Origin: a virus
DNA length: 37,808 nt
Direction: 5' to 3' (one strand)
Virus record (IMG/VR): IMGVR_UViG_3300050124_000011
Coordinates: 1 to 37,808 of that record
Both the position numbers and the translations under genes were made by a program. Below, in pieces: positions 32,103-37,808 of this stretch. Every line of letters begins with the position of its first letter. Position 1 is the stretch's first letter. The notes beneath the pieces were generated by a model. It searched no databases. It saw nothing but the letters and a program-made list of their open reading frames with translations, and was not told the origin of the DNA.

Positions 32103-32764
32103 AATACCCTGCGAAATCTACCGGAAGCGACTTTGAGCCGGTTCCTGCTGGCACACATATTGCAATTTGTGATATAGTGGCCGATCTCGGAATACAGCCC
32201 GGAAGTGGCATGTATCCCAAACCAAAGCGGCAGGTTTTTATCCGCTTTGAATTTCCCAACGAACGCATCGACTACGAAAAGGACGGGAAGAAGTTAAACG
32301 GCCCCGCCATTCTCGGCAAAACCTATACTGCCAGCATGAACGAAAAAGCTAACCTACGCCATGATCTTGAAAGCTGGCGCGGAAAGTCTTTCACGGATGA
32401 AGAGGCGGAGCAATTCGACGTGTCCGCTATTCTTGGCAAAGCCTGCATGATTAGCATTTTGCACGTCGAGAAGGGTGAGAAAACCTATGCCAACATCACC
32501 AGCCTGGGCAAGTTGATGAAGGGCATCGATGCAAAAACGCTCTTACCGGAAATACCGCCCATTTATTACGGCCCAGACAATGACAGTTCTTACCAACAGC
32601 TTCCTGAATGGATACGGAAGAAGATCGACGGCCAGATCATCAACGAGCCAAAGCCGGAAGCAAAACAGACTGGAAACGAGCTTTCAGATGGCTCTTTCAT
32701 CACCGACGACGACCTGCCGGCAGAGATGGACGACAATTTCAACGACGACCAAATTCCATTTTGA
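32096..32764 (+). CDS. OB-fold ssDNA-binding-like protein with SSB-type acidic tip
   Basis: The product has 222 residues, with GGAGG before the ATG. The core starts with PVPAGTHIAICDIVADLGIQ (16-35), then RQVFIRFEFPNE and a later strand, GKACMISILHVEKGEKTYAN, a pattern shared by many phage early replication proteins with an OB-like beta-barrel. The C-terminus is acidic and ends DDQIPF (217-222), the same tip as bacterial SSB (DDDIPF), which docks replication and repair partners. A role in coating ssDNA and recruiting host enzymes is inferred. Next genes (zinc protein, Gp157) fit a recombination/replication group. Confidence 0.72.
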   Translation: MLKYPAKSTGSDFEPVPAGTHIAICDIVADLGIQPGSGMYPKPKRQVFIRFEFPNERIDYEKDGKKLNGPAILGKTYTASMNEKANLRHDLESWRGKSFTDEEAEQFDVSAILGKACMISILHVEKGEKTYANITSLGKLMKGIDAKTLLPEIPPIYYGPDNDSSYQQLPEWIRKKIDGQIINEPKPEAKQTGNELSDGSFITDDDLPAEMDDNFNDDQIPF

Positions 32765-32773
32765 GGTAACGCT

Positions 32774-33004
32774 ATGAAATATGCAATCAATCCTATAAAT
32801 CCTCCAAATCTTTGCCTGAATTGTAACGAGCAGGTTCGGAGGCCAAAGAGGTTCTGTGACGATCGCTGCAATGCGCAGTTCGGCTACGGAACCGTCATTG
32901 ACCAGCGCGGTACTGCTCAGGTGCAGGCTGCACGGCAACAGCACGGCGTTACTGCCGAAGCTCTCGAATGGAAGAGGAAACGTAATGTCCAACAATCCTT
33001 CTGA
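32774..33004 (+). CDS. Small zinc-binding protein
   Basis: The product has 76 residues, with GAGG upstream of the ATG. C14xxC17 and C28xxxC32 (CLNC, FCDDRC) form a small treble-clef or zinc-knuckle-like site near the N-terminus, followed by a basic helix. Its last seven codons overlap the start of the Gp157 gene. Proteins of this kind are common in phage replication operons; the exact role is unknown. Confidence 0.6.
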   Translation: MKYAINPINPPNLCLNCNEQVRRPKRFCDDRCNAQFGYGTVIDQRGTAQVQAARQQHGVTAEALEWKRKRNVQQSF

Positions 33005-33530
33005 TAAACTCACGCTCTACGATCTTAGCTTTGAAGGTCTACAAATCTATGACCTTCTGGTTGAGAATGAGGGTGAATTGACGCCGGAACTTGAACAGCG
33101 TCTTAATGCGATCATGCAGTCTGGGCCTAGGGTGGTGGAAGCAGCCGCAATGGTTACGCGGAGCCTGGAAGCCAGTGCGGACGCGTGCGCGAACGAAGCG
33201 CAACGGCTGGCACAGCGGGCCAGCAGATTCCACGAAAACGCAAAGCAACTCAAGGAACGCATGACGATGGTGGTTGATCTTGCTTTCAATGGCAAGATCA
33301 AAACAGACAAATTCACCATCTACACCCAAGCTGCTGCCGATAATGTGATCTTCGACGTGGCAGAGGGCCATGACATTGAGGAAATTCTGCAAGCAAATCC
33401 GGCGCTGGTACGCATGAAGCTAGAGCTAGATAAGATGGCGCTCAAGGAACGATTTAAGGCGGGTGAAGCGATACCGGCGGCAATCACCTTTGAGGTAACG
33501 CCAGGGAAGCGCAGCCTCAGAATTAAATAA
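32985..33530 (+). CDS. Gp157 family protein
   Basis: The product has 181 residues, and AGAGGAAA precedes the ATG at 32985. The order LTLYDLSFEGLQIYDLL, then a long helical middle with NEAQRLAQRASRFHENAKQL, then a basic and beta C-terminus with KIKTDKFTIYTQAA is the pattern of the Siphovirus Gp157 family (PF05565), which occurs in phage early regions beside ssDNA-binding or recombination genes. In streptococcal phages it has been linked to phage resistance, but its activity is unclear. Confidence 0.82.
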   Translation: MSNNPSDKLTLYDLSFEGLQIYDLLVENEGELTPELEQRLNAIMQSGPRVVEAAAMVTRSLEASADACANEAQRLAQRASRFHENAKQLKERMTMVVDLAFNGKIKTDKFTIYTQAAADNVIFDVAEGHDIEEILQANPALVRMKLELDKMALKERFKAGEAIPAAITFEVTPGKRSLRIK

Positions 33531-33555
33531 CCTCCGTGCGCGGTAAAGCACGAAG

Positions 33556-33593
33556 CGCGGCGGTCAGTGACACGGGGAGTACAGACCGCCGCG
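33556..33593 (+). repeat. Perfect 10-pair hairpin between Gp157 and the next gene
   Basis: CGCGGCGGTC (33556-33565) pairs exactly with GACCGCCGCG (33584-33593), with an 18-base loop. It fills the 90-base noncoding gap upstream of the 33621 gene. No T-run follows, so it is likely an RNA stability, processing or attenuation element, or a protein-binding site in DNA. Confidence 0.5.
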
Positions 33594-33620
33594 ATAACCC
33601 GCACCAAGAAAGAGACGCAA

Positions 33621-33989
33621 ATGAAGAATCAAGAAGCACAATCGCTCGCAGAACTCGGCCTGAGCGCCGAACAACTGGTAGCAAAACAACGCGAGGTGGA
33701 CGCGATCCTCCACCCAACCGGCAGCGCGATTGGAACGCTTGCGGAAACTGGCATCGCGCTGCCAGTCAACCGCAAGCCACGCGCAGACAAGGGCAAGCCG
33801 CGCCCGGTAAAGGCTGCAGAGTCGGCGCCGGTTGCTGGCATGTTGACGCTGAAGCAGGTCGCGCACATTGACAAGTTGCGGATGGAGATACATGACGCGC
33901 TGGTCGTATTAGACAATGCTACCGCTGCCGAAAAAGTAGCAGAGCTTGCCTACTATGCCTACCTGGACTCGATCACCGCGAAGGCTTGA
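33621..33989 (+). CDS. Helical early protein, unknown function
   Basis: The product has 122 residues, with GAAAGAGACGC before the ATG. Residues 1-35 and 75-122 are helical (LAELGLSAEQLVAKQREVDA, then LTLKQVAHIDKLRMEIHDAL). A basic, Pro/Arg/Lys-rich linker with VNRKPRADKGKPRPVKAAES lies between, which could contact DNA. No family recognised. The next gene starts two bases after its stop. Confidence 0.6.
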   Translation: MKNQEAQSLAELGLSAEQLVAKQREVDAILHPTGSAIGTLAETGIALPVNRKPRADKGKPRPVKAAESAPVAGMLTLKQVAHIDKLRMEIHDALVVLDNATAAEKVAELAYYAYLDSITAKA

Positions 33990-33990
33990 C

Positions 33991-34305
33991 GTGCGAGCTA
34001 AGCAAGCGTCTCCGGCACAGACTGCCTTTGATTTCGCGCCGGAGACGCAAGGTGAGCCGGTAGCCCCACCAGTACCGCCGGACGCGTCCACGGTCCAATA
34101 TGAGCCAACCGGCCGAAAATTAAGCGCAGAGCAGCATTGGAGTTACGCGGCGATGGCCAGGGATATGCAAGGAGAGCTAATCACACGAGCACAGGAATGG
34201 CCACGTGAATCGTGGCAAGCGCAGGAATTGATTGAATTATCCGCACTTTGGAAGAAAAACGCCGCTTATCATGAGGCTAATGGCAACAGATTAGGGGGTT
34301 TATGA
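33991..34305 (+). CDS. Unidentified early protein with disordered N-terminus
   Basis: The product has 104 residues from a GTG at 33991, with GAAGG upstream. Residues 1-35 are Pro/Ala-rich, then come ASTVQYEPTG and a helical part containing QHWSYAAMARDMQGELITRA. The hexapeptide ASTVQY also occurs in the 34766 gene product. No family recognised. The following gene overlaps by ATGA. Confidence 0.55.
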   Translation: MRAKQASPAQTAFDFAPETQGEPVAPPVPPDASTVQYEPTGRKLSAEQHWSYAAMARDMQGELITRAQEWPRESWQAQELIELSALWKKNAAYHEANGNRLGGL

Positions 34306-34568
34306 CGCAGCTAGAGCTTGAATTACGACCGCAAACACCGCCAGCGTTCAACCTTGTCGGCCACGTGTTAGCTGTGATGCAATCAGGTCGCTGGCTCACC
34401 CCTTACGAAATTCAGCGCGAAATATTGGCCAAAACAGGAGAATGGCACTCCGATAGCAGCCTCACCGCCCGCCTGCGCGATGCCAGGAAACAACTCTATG
34501 GCGGTCACACAATCGAACTGCGCAAGCGGGAAGGAACGAAGAGCTATGAATACCGTCTTGCTGATTAA
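34302..34568 (+). CDS. Small winged-helix DNA-binding protein
   Basis: The product has 88 residues. The order GHVLAVMQSGRWLTPYEIQR, ILAKTGEWHSDSSLTARLRD, then a beta wing GGHTIELRKREGTKSYEYRL is typical of a winged helix-turn-helix domain, like many small phage regulators and replication-associated proteins. The ATG overlaps the preceding stop as ATGA. It may be a regulator or a replication accessory protein. Confidence 0.65.
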   Translation: MTQLELELRPQTPPAFNLVGHVLAVMQSGRWLTPYEIQREILAKTGEWHSDSSLTARLRDARKQLYGGHTIELRKREGTKSYEYRLAD

Positions 34569-34764
34569 GTCCATCCGCAAGGGCGGACCGCATTACAACC
34601 CGCGCCGGATCATGTACGCGCAACGCTACGGCATAACAGGAGATTCGCGCAAGTATCGCGGGCTAAACCTGAGAATATTAAACCAGTTGGACGCATGCGT
34701 AGATGAATCAGCACGGCGAGTGCTGCTTGGCCAGGGTCGCCCGCGCAACACGAAGGGAGAATGA
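34546..34764 (+). CDS. Small basic protein, unknown function
   Basis: The product has 72 residues. The ATG at 34546 has AAGGAA upstream, and the gene overlaps the winged-helix gene by 23 bases in another frame. Lys/Arg content is high (RKGGPHYNPRRIMYAQRYGI) and the C-terminus is helical. A nucleic-acid-binding role is possible but not shown. No family recognised. Confidence 0.55.
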   Translation: MNTVLLIKSIRKGGPHYNPRRIMYAQRYGITGDSRKYRGLNLRILNQLDACVDESARRVLLGQGRPRNTKGE

Positions 34765-34765
34765 A

Positions 34766-35884
34766 ATGCTGACAGAGAAGCAGAAGAAAATCGTAGAGAA
34801 AGCGGTCGTTAAGTGCGACGGAAGTCAAGAAGAATGCGTCTACGCCGCCGTAGAAGCCGTACTCGCCGCGCAACCCGCAGCGCAGCCGTTCAGCGTGACG
34901 CTGGATGAGGCACGGAATGTGTGGCGCGCAGTTCTTAGAGGGCTAGGCGGTAGAGCAGCGCAGATCAATCCATACGATCTGCAAGCTGTTATCAATGCAG
35001 AACTTACCAAACGCCCCGCACCGCAGGAAGCGTCCACCGTGCAGTATTACTGCGCAAATTGTGGGCACGTGTCCAGGCATCACGATGGCGGTGCGGGGCA
35101 GTGTATTGGTCACGCAGGATGCACCTGTATGCGCTTCGCAGCGCAGGAAGCGCCCGCACCATCCGAGCAGGTGGGCGAGTTGGTGGAGAAATGGCCATCA
35201 TCAACTTGCGCAGAGTGCGGGAAAGTGATGGAGGGTGGGCGTATACGGAAATGTGAACGCGGCGGCGAGTGTAGCTGGCACATTCCCCACGCAATACATG
35301 CTTATATCAAAAGACTCGCCGCCGTGCGCTCGCACACTGAGTCCGTACCGCCCACATCGTCCGCGCAGAATCGCCGTGGCGACACTGGTCGCACAGAAAA
35401 GCGGGCGACAGATACACCGTCCGCACAGGATGTAGTCGTCTCCGTCGAGGATGGTGCGCCGTCCTTTACTCCACGCACCGTTAACCAAGCACCGTCCGCG
35501 CAGGAGAGCGAGTTGGTAGAGATCGCAGATAAGGCTTATAACGGCGTGAATGGCTGCGATCCAAGTTTTCATTACTGCGATCTTCGCGCCGCACTCGCCG
35601 CCGTGCGCCCGCAGATTGAGGCCGAGCGGGATAGGGCGTGGAAGAAGGCTGTCATGGAAGCATTTCCTGACTTTAACGAGTCTGTATTGCTGCGCATCCA
35701 CCAGTGTCTCACTCCAGCGCAGAAGCCGGTAGAGCGGGTGGTCGTGTGTGTGCATTTACTTGACGACTCTTTCGACGGATTTGATGTGCGCGTGAATGAC
35801 CAACTAATAGCTCAATTCACAGGGAAGCACGAAGCCGAACGCTATGCCGCTGGCCTTCGCGCAGAGATCGGAGAGAAGAAATGA
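34766..35884 (+). CDS. Modular Cys-rich protein with two zinc-finger-like units
   Basis: The product has 372 residues, with AGGGAGA before the ATG at 34766. Residues 1-84 are helical. The first zinc-like unit has C96, C99, C113 and C119/C121; the second has C148, C151, C163 and C169. Between and after these are flexible links with repeated SAQ or AQEA units (for example near 125-135, 200-205, 225-230 and 250-255). A helical and beta C-terminus follows from about 255. It looks like a patchwork of short modules joined by similar linkers. No named family. Confidence 0.6.
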   Translation: MLTEKQKKIVEKAVVKCDGSQEECVYAAVEAVLAAQPAAQPFSVTLDEARNVWRAVLRGLGGRAAQINPYDLQAVINAELTKRPAPQEASTVQYYCANCGHVSRHHDGGAGQCIGHAGCTCMRFAAQEAPAPSEQVGELVEKWPSSTCAECGKVMEGGRIRKCERGGECSWHIPHAIHAYIKRLAAVRSHTESVPPTSSAQNRRGDTGRTEKRATDTPSAQDVVVSVEDGAPSFTPRTVNQAPSAQESELVEIADKAYNGVNGCDPSFHYCDLRAALAAVRPQIEAERDRAWKKAVMEAFPDFNESVLLRIHQCLTPAQKPVERVVVCVHLLDDSFDGFDVRVNDQLIAQFTGKHEAERYAAGLRAEIGEKK

Positions 35885-36087
35885 GCCAGATACAGAAATG
35901 GAGTATGGCAGAAGAAAGCGTCAAGCAAAACCCTAGCGGCAAGTGGGTTAAGTATGCCGACCACCAGCGGTGCAAGCAGGAGCTACTGAAGATGCTCAGG
36001 GAGTGGAGTGGCACAGGCATAGCAGATTGTCACTGTTGGAATACCGACTTGCGTAAGCGTACGGACGCAGCACTGGAGGAGAAATGA
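35881..36087 (+). CDS. Small protein with DLRKRTDAALEEK tail
   Basis: The product has 68 residues, with its ATG overlapping the preceding stop (ATGA). Residues 27-45 are helical (HQRCKQELLKMLREWSG). The last 13 residues (DLRKRTDAALEEK) nearly repeat the end of the next gene product. Three cysteines (31, 50, 52) are present. Function unknown. Confidence 0.55.
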   Translation: MSQIQKWSMAEESVKQNPSGKWVKYADHQRCKQELLKMLREWSGTGIADCHCWNTDLRKRTDAALEEK

Positions 36088-36398
36088 GCACGGAAAAAGC
36101 ATTCATAAAGTTCGACCCATACATGGATGAGTGCGATGTAAGGCACAAGCAAGTGAAGATGGTGACTACTCGCACTGAGCAAACATGCTTCTGCCCTGTC
36201 GGTAAGGTTCACCCAATACCAGTAGGCACTCGCGCGCGTTTTGAGAAGGCGCTGGTTGAGGGAGCATGGCAACGCTATTACACCTGCATTGCGTGCTGTG
36301 AGTACGGGTTAACCTTTGACCATAAGGCACCACAAGGATGCAAGGGTCACCATAGCGATCTCTGCAAGCGCACGGACGCAGCTCTGGAGGCGAAATGA
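36084..36398 (+). CDS. Cys-rich small protein, zinc ribbon-like
   Basis: The product has 104 residues. C35 and C37 (CFC), plus C68, C71 and C72 (CIACC), lie on both sides of a beta segment, HPIPVGTRARFEKALVEGAW. This order, with a basic or aromatic stretch before the second cysteine pair, is frequent in small uncharacterised phage proteins that bind zinc. Its last 13 residues (DLCKRTDAALEAK) match the preceding product at 11 of 13 positions. The start overlaps as ATGA. Confidence 0.6.
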   Translation: MSTEKAFIKFDPYMDECDVRHKQVKMVTTRTEQTCFCPVGKVHPIPVGTRARFEKALVEGAWQRYYTCIACCEYGLTFDHKAPQGCKGHHSDLCKRTDAALEAK

Positions 36399-36616
36399 CT
36401 TGGAAGGGTATGGTAGTTCTAGCGCTTGTACTTCTTATTATGGTCGGTTTGTTGAACGTTTTGCGTGGTTGCCTCGCGGAAGACAGCAGGGCCGACGTGC
36501 AGGAAAGACAAGACTGGATGAACTTTGTCATACAACATCATTGCAGCGTTATTCCAACGCGCTGGTATGAAGCGAATCGCTGGCAGTGCGATGGTTTTCA
36601 AGTCGAGCATAACTAA
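36395..36616 (+). CDS. Membrane-anchored or exported small protein with DWMN...HxC motif
   Basis: The product has 73 residues, with an ATGA overlap at its start. Residues 6-25 are one hydrophobic segment (MVVLALVLLIMVGLLNVLRG in part), a signal anchor or signal peptide. The exported part contains DWMNFVIQHHC (40-50) and later RWQCDGF (63-69). The pattern W..F...H.C...W.CD.G is shared by a widespread set of small secreted or periplasmic phage and prophage proteins without known function. The gene at 36903 carries a second copy of DWMN..IQH..C. Confidence 0.6.
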   Translation: MTWKGMVVLALVLLIMVGLLNVLRGCLAEDSRADVQERQDWMNFVIQHHCSVIPTRWYEANRWQCDGFQVEHN

Positions 36617-36639
36617 CTGTAAAAATAACTGGAGGCGAA

Positions 36640-36906
36640 ATGATGGAGTATCCGATACCGAAACGCTGGATAATATTGTATGCCCGCGCCTGCGATCCTG
36701 ACGATGTGAAATACTCAGCCGAGACGTGCACTATCCTCGAAGAACTTGGCATAGCCGAGGGCCGGGTTGCCGAACTGGAGGCCGATAATGCGCGGCTTAA
36801 GGCTCCGGTAAGCGATGAGGAGATGGCTTCTATTTGGTTTCACGGCAGGAAAGATTTCTTCGCGCAGGTTATCGCATCCCGTACAACGATGAAGGAGCAG
36901 AAATGA
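36640..36906 (+). CDS. Coiled-coil-containing early protein
   Basis: The product has 88 residues. GGAGGCGAA precedes the ATG at 36640. The middle (GRVAELEADNARLK, residues about 40-53) is a short leucine-heptad helix; the ends are polar and aromatic (IWFHGRKDFFAQVI). It may dimerise. The ribosome site is an exact copy of the one before the 36395 gene. No family recognised. Confidence 0.55.
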   Translation: MMEYPIPKRWIILYARACDPDDVKYSAETCTILEELGIAEGRVAELEADNARLKAPVSDEEMASIWFHGRKDFFAQVIASRTTMKEQK

Positions 36907-37235
36907 CCAAACTCAGCATTATCGTTTTACTTACCGCAATCTGTTTTCTAGTGGGATGCCCACGGCCACCTCAACCTGCGGCTTTACATCCTGTGGGCGC
37001 GGCTGACTGCCATCCTACAGAAGCAGCGGCAACCATCGTAGACGACTCCAAACCTGTGCAACCGGAAGATCTTAAGCCTTGGTGGATGACACACAGCGCC
37101 CACTGCCCCGACAATATGCGTAGGGTAGAGCCCAGCATCAGAGAGTCGAATGCCAAGACCACGATGTTAGCTAGTTCTGACGACTGGATGAACTGGCGAA
37201 TTCAGCACACATACTGCATACCGGATGGGATGTGA
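36903..37235 (+). CDS. Phage-encoded lipoprotein with DWMN motif
   Basis: The product has 110 residues, with an ATGA overlap. The N-terminus is a lipoprotein signal: MTK, hydrophobic LSIIVLLTAICF, then lipobox L16-V17-G18-C19. The mature part is polar and Pro-rich, with C36 and C68, and ends with DDWMNWRIQHTYC (93-105), matching the membrane-anchored product of 36395 (DWMNFVIQHHC), then stops five residues later. It lacks the W.CD.G end of its relative. A function at the cell envelope, such as superinfection exclusion, is possible but not shown. Confidence 0.65.
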   Translation: MTKLSIIVLLTAICFLVGCPRPPQPAALHPVGAADCHPTEAAATIVDDSKPVQPEDLKPWWMTHSAHCPDNMRRVEPSIRESNAKTTMLASSDDWMNWRIQHTYCIPDGM

Positions 37236-37238
37236 ATT

Positions 37239-37580
37239 ATGAAGACGCGCACAACAGCAAGCGAGCGCATACCGAAAACGCTAAGCAAAGGCGAAGAGGC
37301 GTTCGCGCGTCAGTGTGAAGTAGAATGGTTGACGCCGGAGCGGGAATTTATGTTCCATCCTACGCGCAAATGGAGATTTGACTTCGCATTCCGGTTTGCC
37401 AAACTGGCCGTCGAAGTGGAAGGCGGCGTAAATGGCCGGCATCAGCGCATTGGTGGATTTACGGCTGATTGCGTCAAATATTCCGAAGCTGCCGTTCTGG
37501 GCTGGCGCGTTATTAGGGCCACTACAGCGCAGGTGATGAGCGGACAGGCGATCATATGGGTACTGAAGGCGCTGAAATGA
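37239..37580 (+). CDS. PD-(D/E)XK nuclease, VSR/DUF559-like
   Basis: The product has 113 residues. FMFHPTRKWRFDFAF (37-51) contains the catalytic-type Asp48; AVEVEGG (57-63) gives Glu59 and Glu61, the (D/E)xK-like part; DCVKYSEAAVLGWRVIR (77-93) has the Asn/Lys-Gly-Trp ending typical of the VSR/restriction fold. Similar small phage nucleases with HPTR.WRFD are common and often annotated as endonucleases or Holliday-junction-like resolvases. The exact DNA substrate is unknown. The next gene overlaps as ATGA. Confidence 0.75.
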   Translation: MKTRTTASERIPKTLSKGEEAFARQCEVEWLTPEREFMFHPTRKWRFDFAFRFAKLAVEVEGGVNGRHQRIGGFTADCVKYSEAAVLGWRVIRATTAQVMSGQAIIWVLKALK

Positions 37581-37789
37581 CCAAACCTAAGCCCATCCAC
37601 TTCCCATCCACGACCGCCTACTACTGCGAAGATTGCCGTGAGATAGGAAACAACTCGCGGCAGTGCGCTTGCTGTGCGTCCAGGTCCATCACGAGCGTCG
37701 CATGGGCGCTGAACCCACCCCAGGGGCCGACCGTGACGCCGGAGCGCGTACAGAGGACGCTGGATGCGCTGGAGGACTCGCTTAAATGA
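37577..37789 (+). CDS. Small zinc-ribbon protein
   Basis: The product has 70 residues. The cysteines in YYCEDCREIGNNSRQCACC (residues 15-33) form a CxxC...CxCC zinc ribbon. The rest is polar with a helical C-terminus (VTPERVQRTLDALEDSL). The start overlaps the nuclease stop (ATGA), so the two may be made together. Function unknown. Confidence 0.6.
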   Translation: MTKPKPIHFPSTTAYYCEDCREIGNNSRQCACCASRSITSVAWALNPPQGPTVTPERVQRTLDALEDSLK

Positions 37790-37808
37790 GCGCAGACACA
37801 ACCGGCGA
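37786..37808 (+). CDS. Start of a further early gene, cut by the window edge
   Basis: An ATG at 37786 overlaps the preceding stop as ATGA, as in most gene junctions here, and the frame (MSADTTG) stays open to the end. GGAGG lies about ten bases upstream. Nothing more can be said. Confidence 0.45.

Noticed and set aside
1-37808. CRISPR arrays, tRNA or rRNA genes, insertion sequences
   Set aside because: No regularly spaced repeats, tRNA-like arms or transposase motifs were seen on reading; a tRNAscan run was not possible.

Overview
The window looks like part of a tailed double-stranded DNA phage (or a prophage), about 38 kb, with an arrangement close to P22/T7-like podoviruses. The signs are a P22-type portal, scaffold, capsid, a gp10-like tail-hub protein, a T7 gp13-like acetyltransferase-fold protein and several Ala/Gly-rich putative ejection proteins. 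I saw no tape-measure protein, sheath or baseplate gene. The host cannot be named from sequence alone. Sec and lipoprotein signals and normal Shine-Dalgarno sites point to a bacterium, probably Gram-negative. I recognised no integrase, DNA polymerase, RNA polymerase, lysis gene or tRNA here, so both ends of the genome are missing.

Region 1 (28600 down to 1, all minus strand) is the late module. In transcription order it encodes the terminase small subunit, a 30-residue membrane peptide, the terminase large subunit, a run of small helical or coiled-coil proteins, portal, a histidine phosphatase, scaffold-like protein, major capsid protein, a GroES-like co-chaperonin, two unidentified conserved proteins (one with a zinc ribbon and an AT-hook), a head-tail adaptor candidate, a beta-rich virion protein, a 1704-residue gp10-like protein, a set of putative internal virion proteins, a GIY-YIG homing endonuclease, a beta-helix tail fibre and a second, truncated receptor-binding-type gene. 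Most genes abut or overlap by 1-25 bases. A strong promoter (TTGAGG-17-TATAAT) lies ahead of the terminase genes. The capsid gene and the homing endonuclease appear to have promoters of their own.

Region 2 (28601-28803) is the divergent control region between the late and early transcripts.

Region 3 (28804-37808, mainly plus strand) is an early/accessory module of about 25 small genes, mostly chained by ATGA-type overlaps. Recognisable members are an excisionase-type HTH protein, an XRE repressor-like protein, an OB-fold ssDNA-binding-like protein with an SSB acidic tip, a Gp157-family protein, a winged-helix protein, several Cys-rich zinc-binding proteins, two exported proteins sharing a DWMN motif, and a PD-(D/E)XK nuclease. 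A minus-strand cassette (an Ig-like protein and a 48-residue membrane protein) interrupts it at 29547-30179 and is bracketed by hairpin terminators.

The features that stand out most are two consecutive fibre-type genes that both begin with Sec signal peptides, the co-chaperonin beside the capsid gene, the phosphatase between portal and scaffold, the paralogous exported DWMN proteins, and the repressor promoter with a dyad and tandem repeats.
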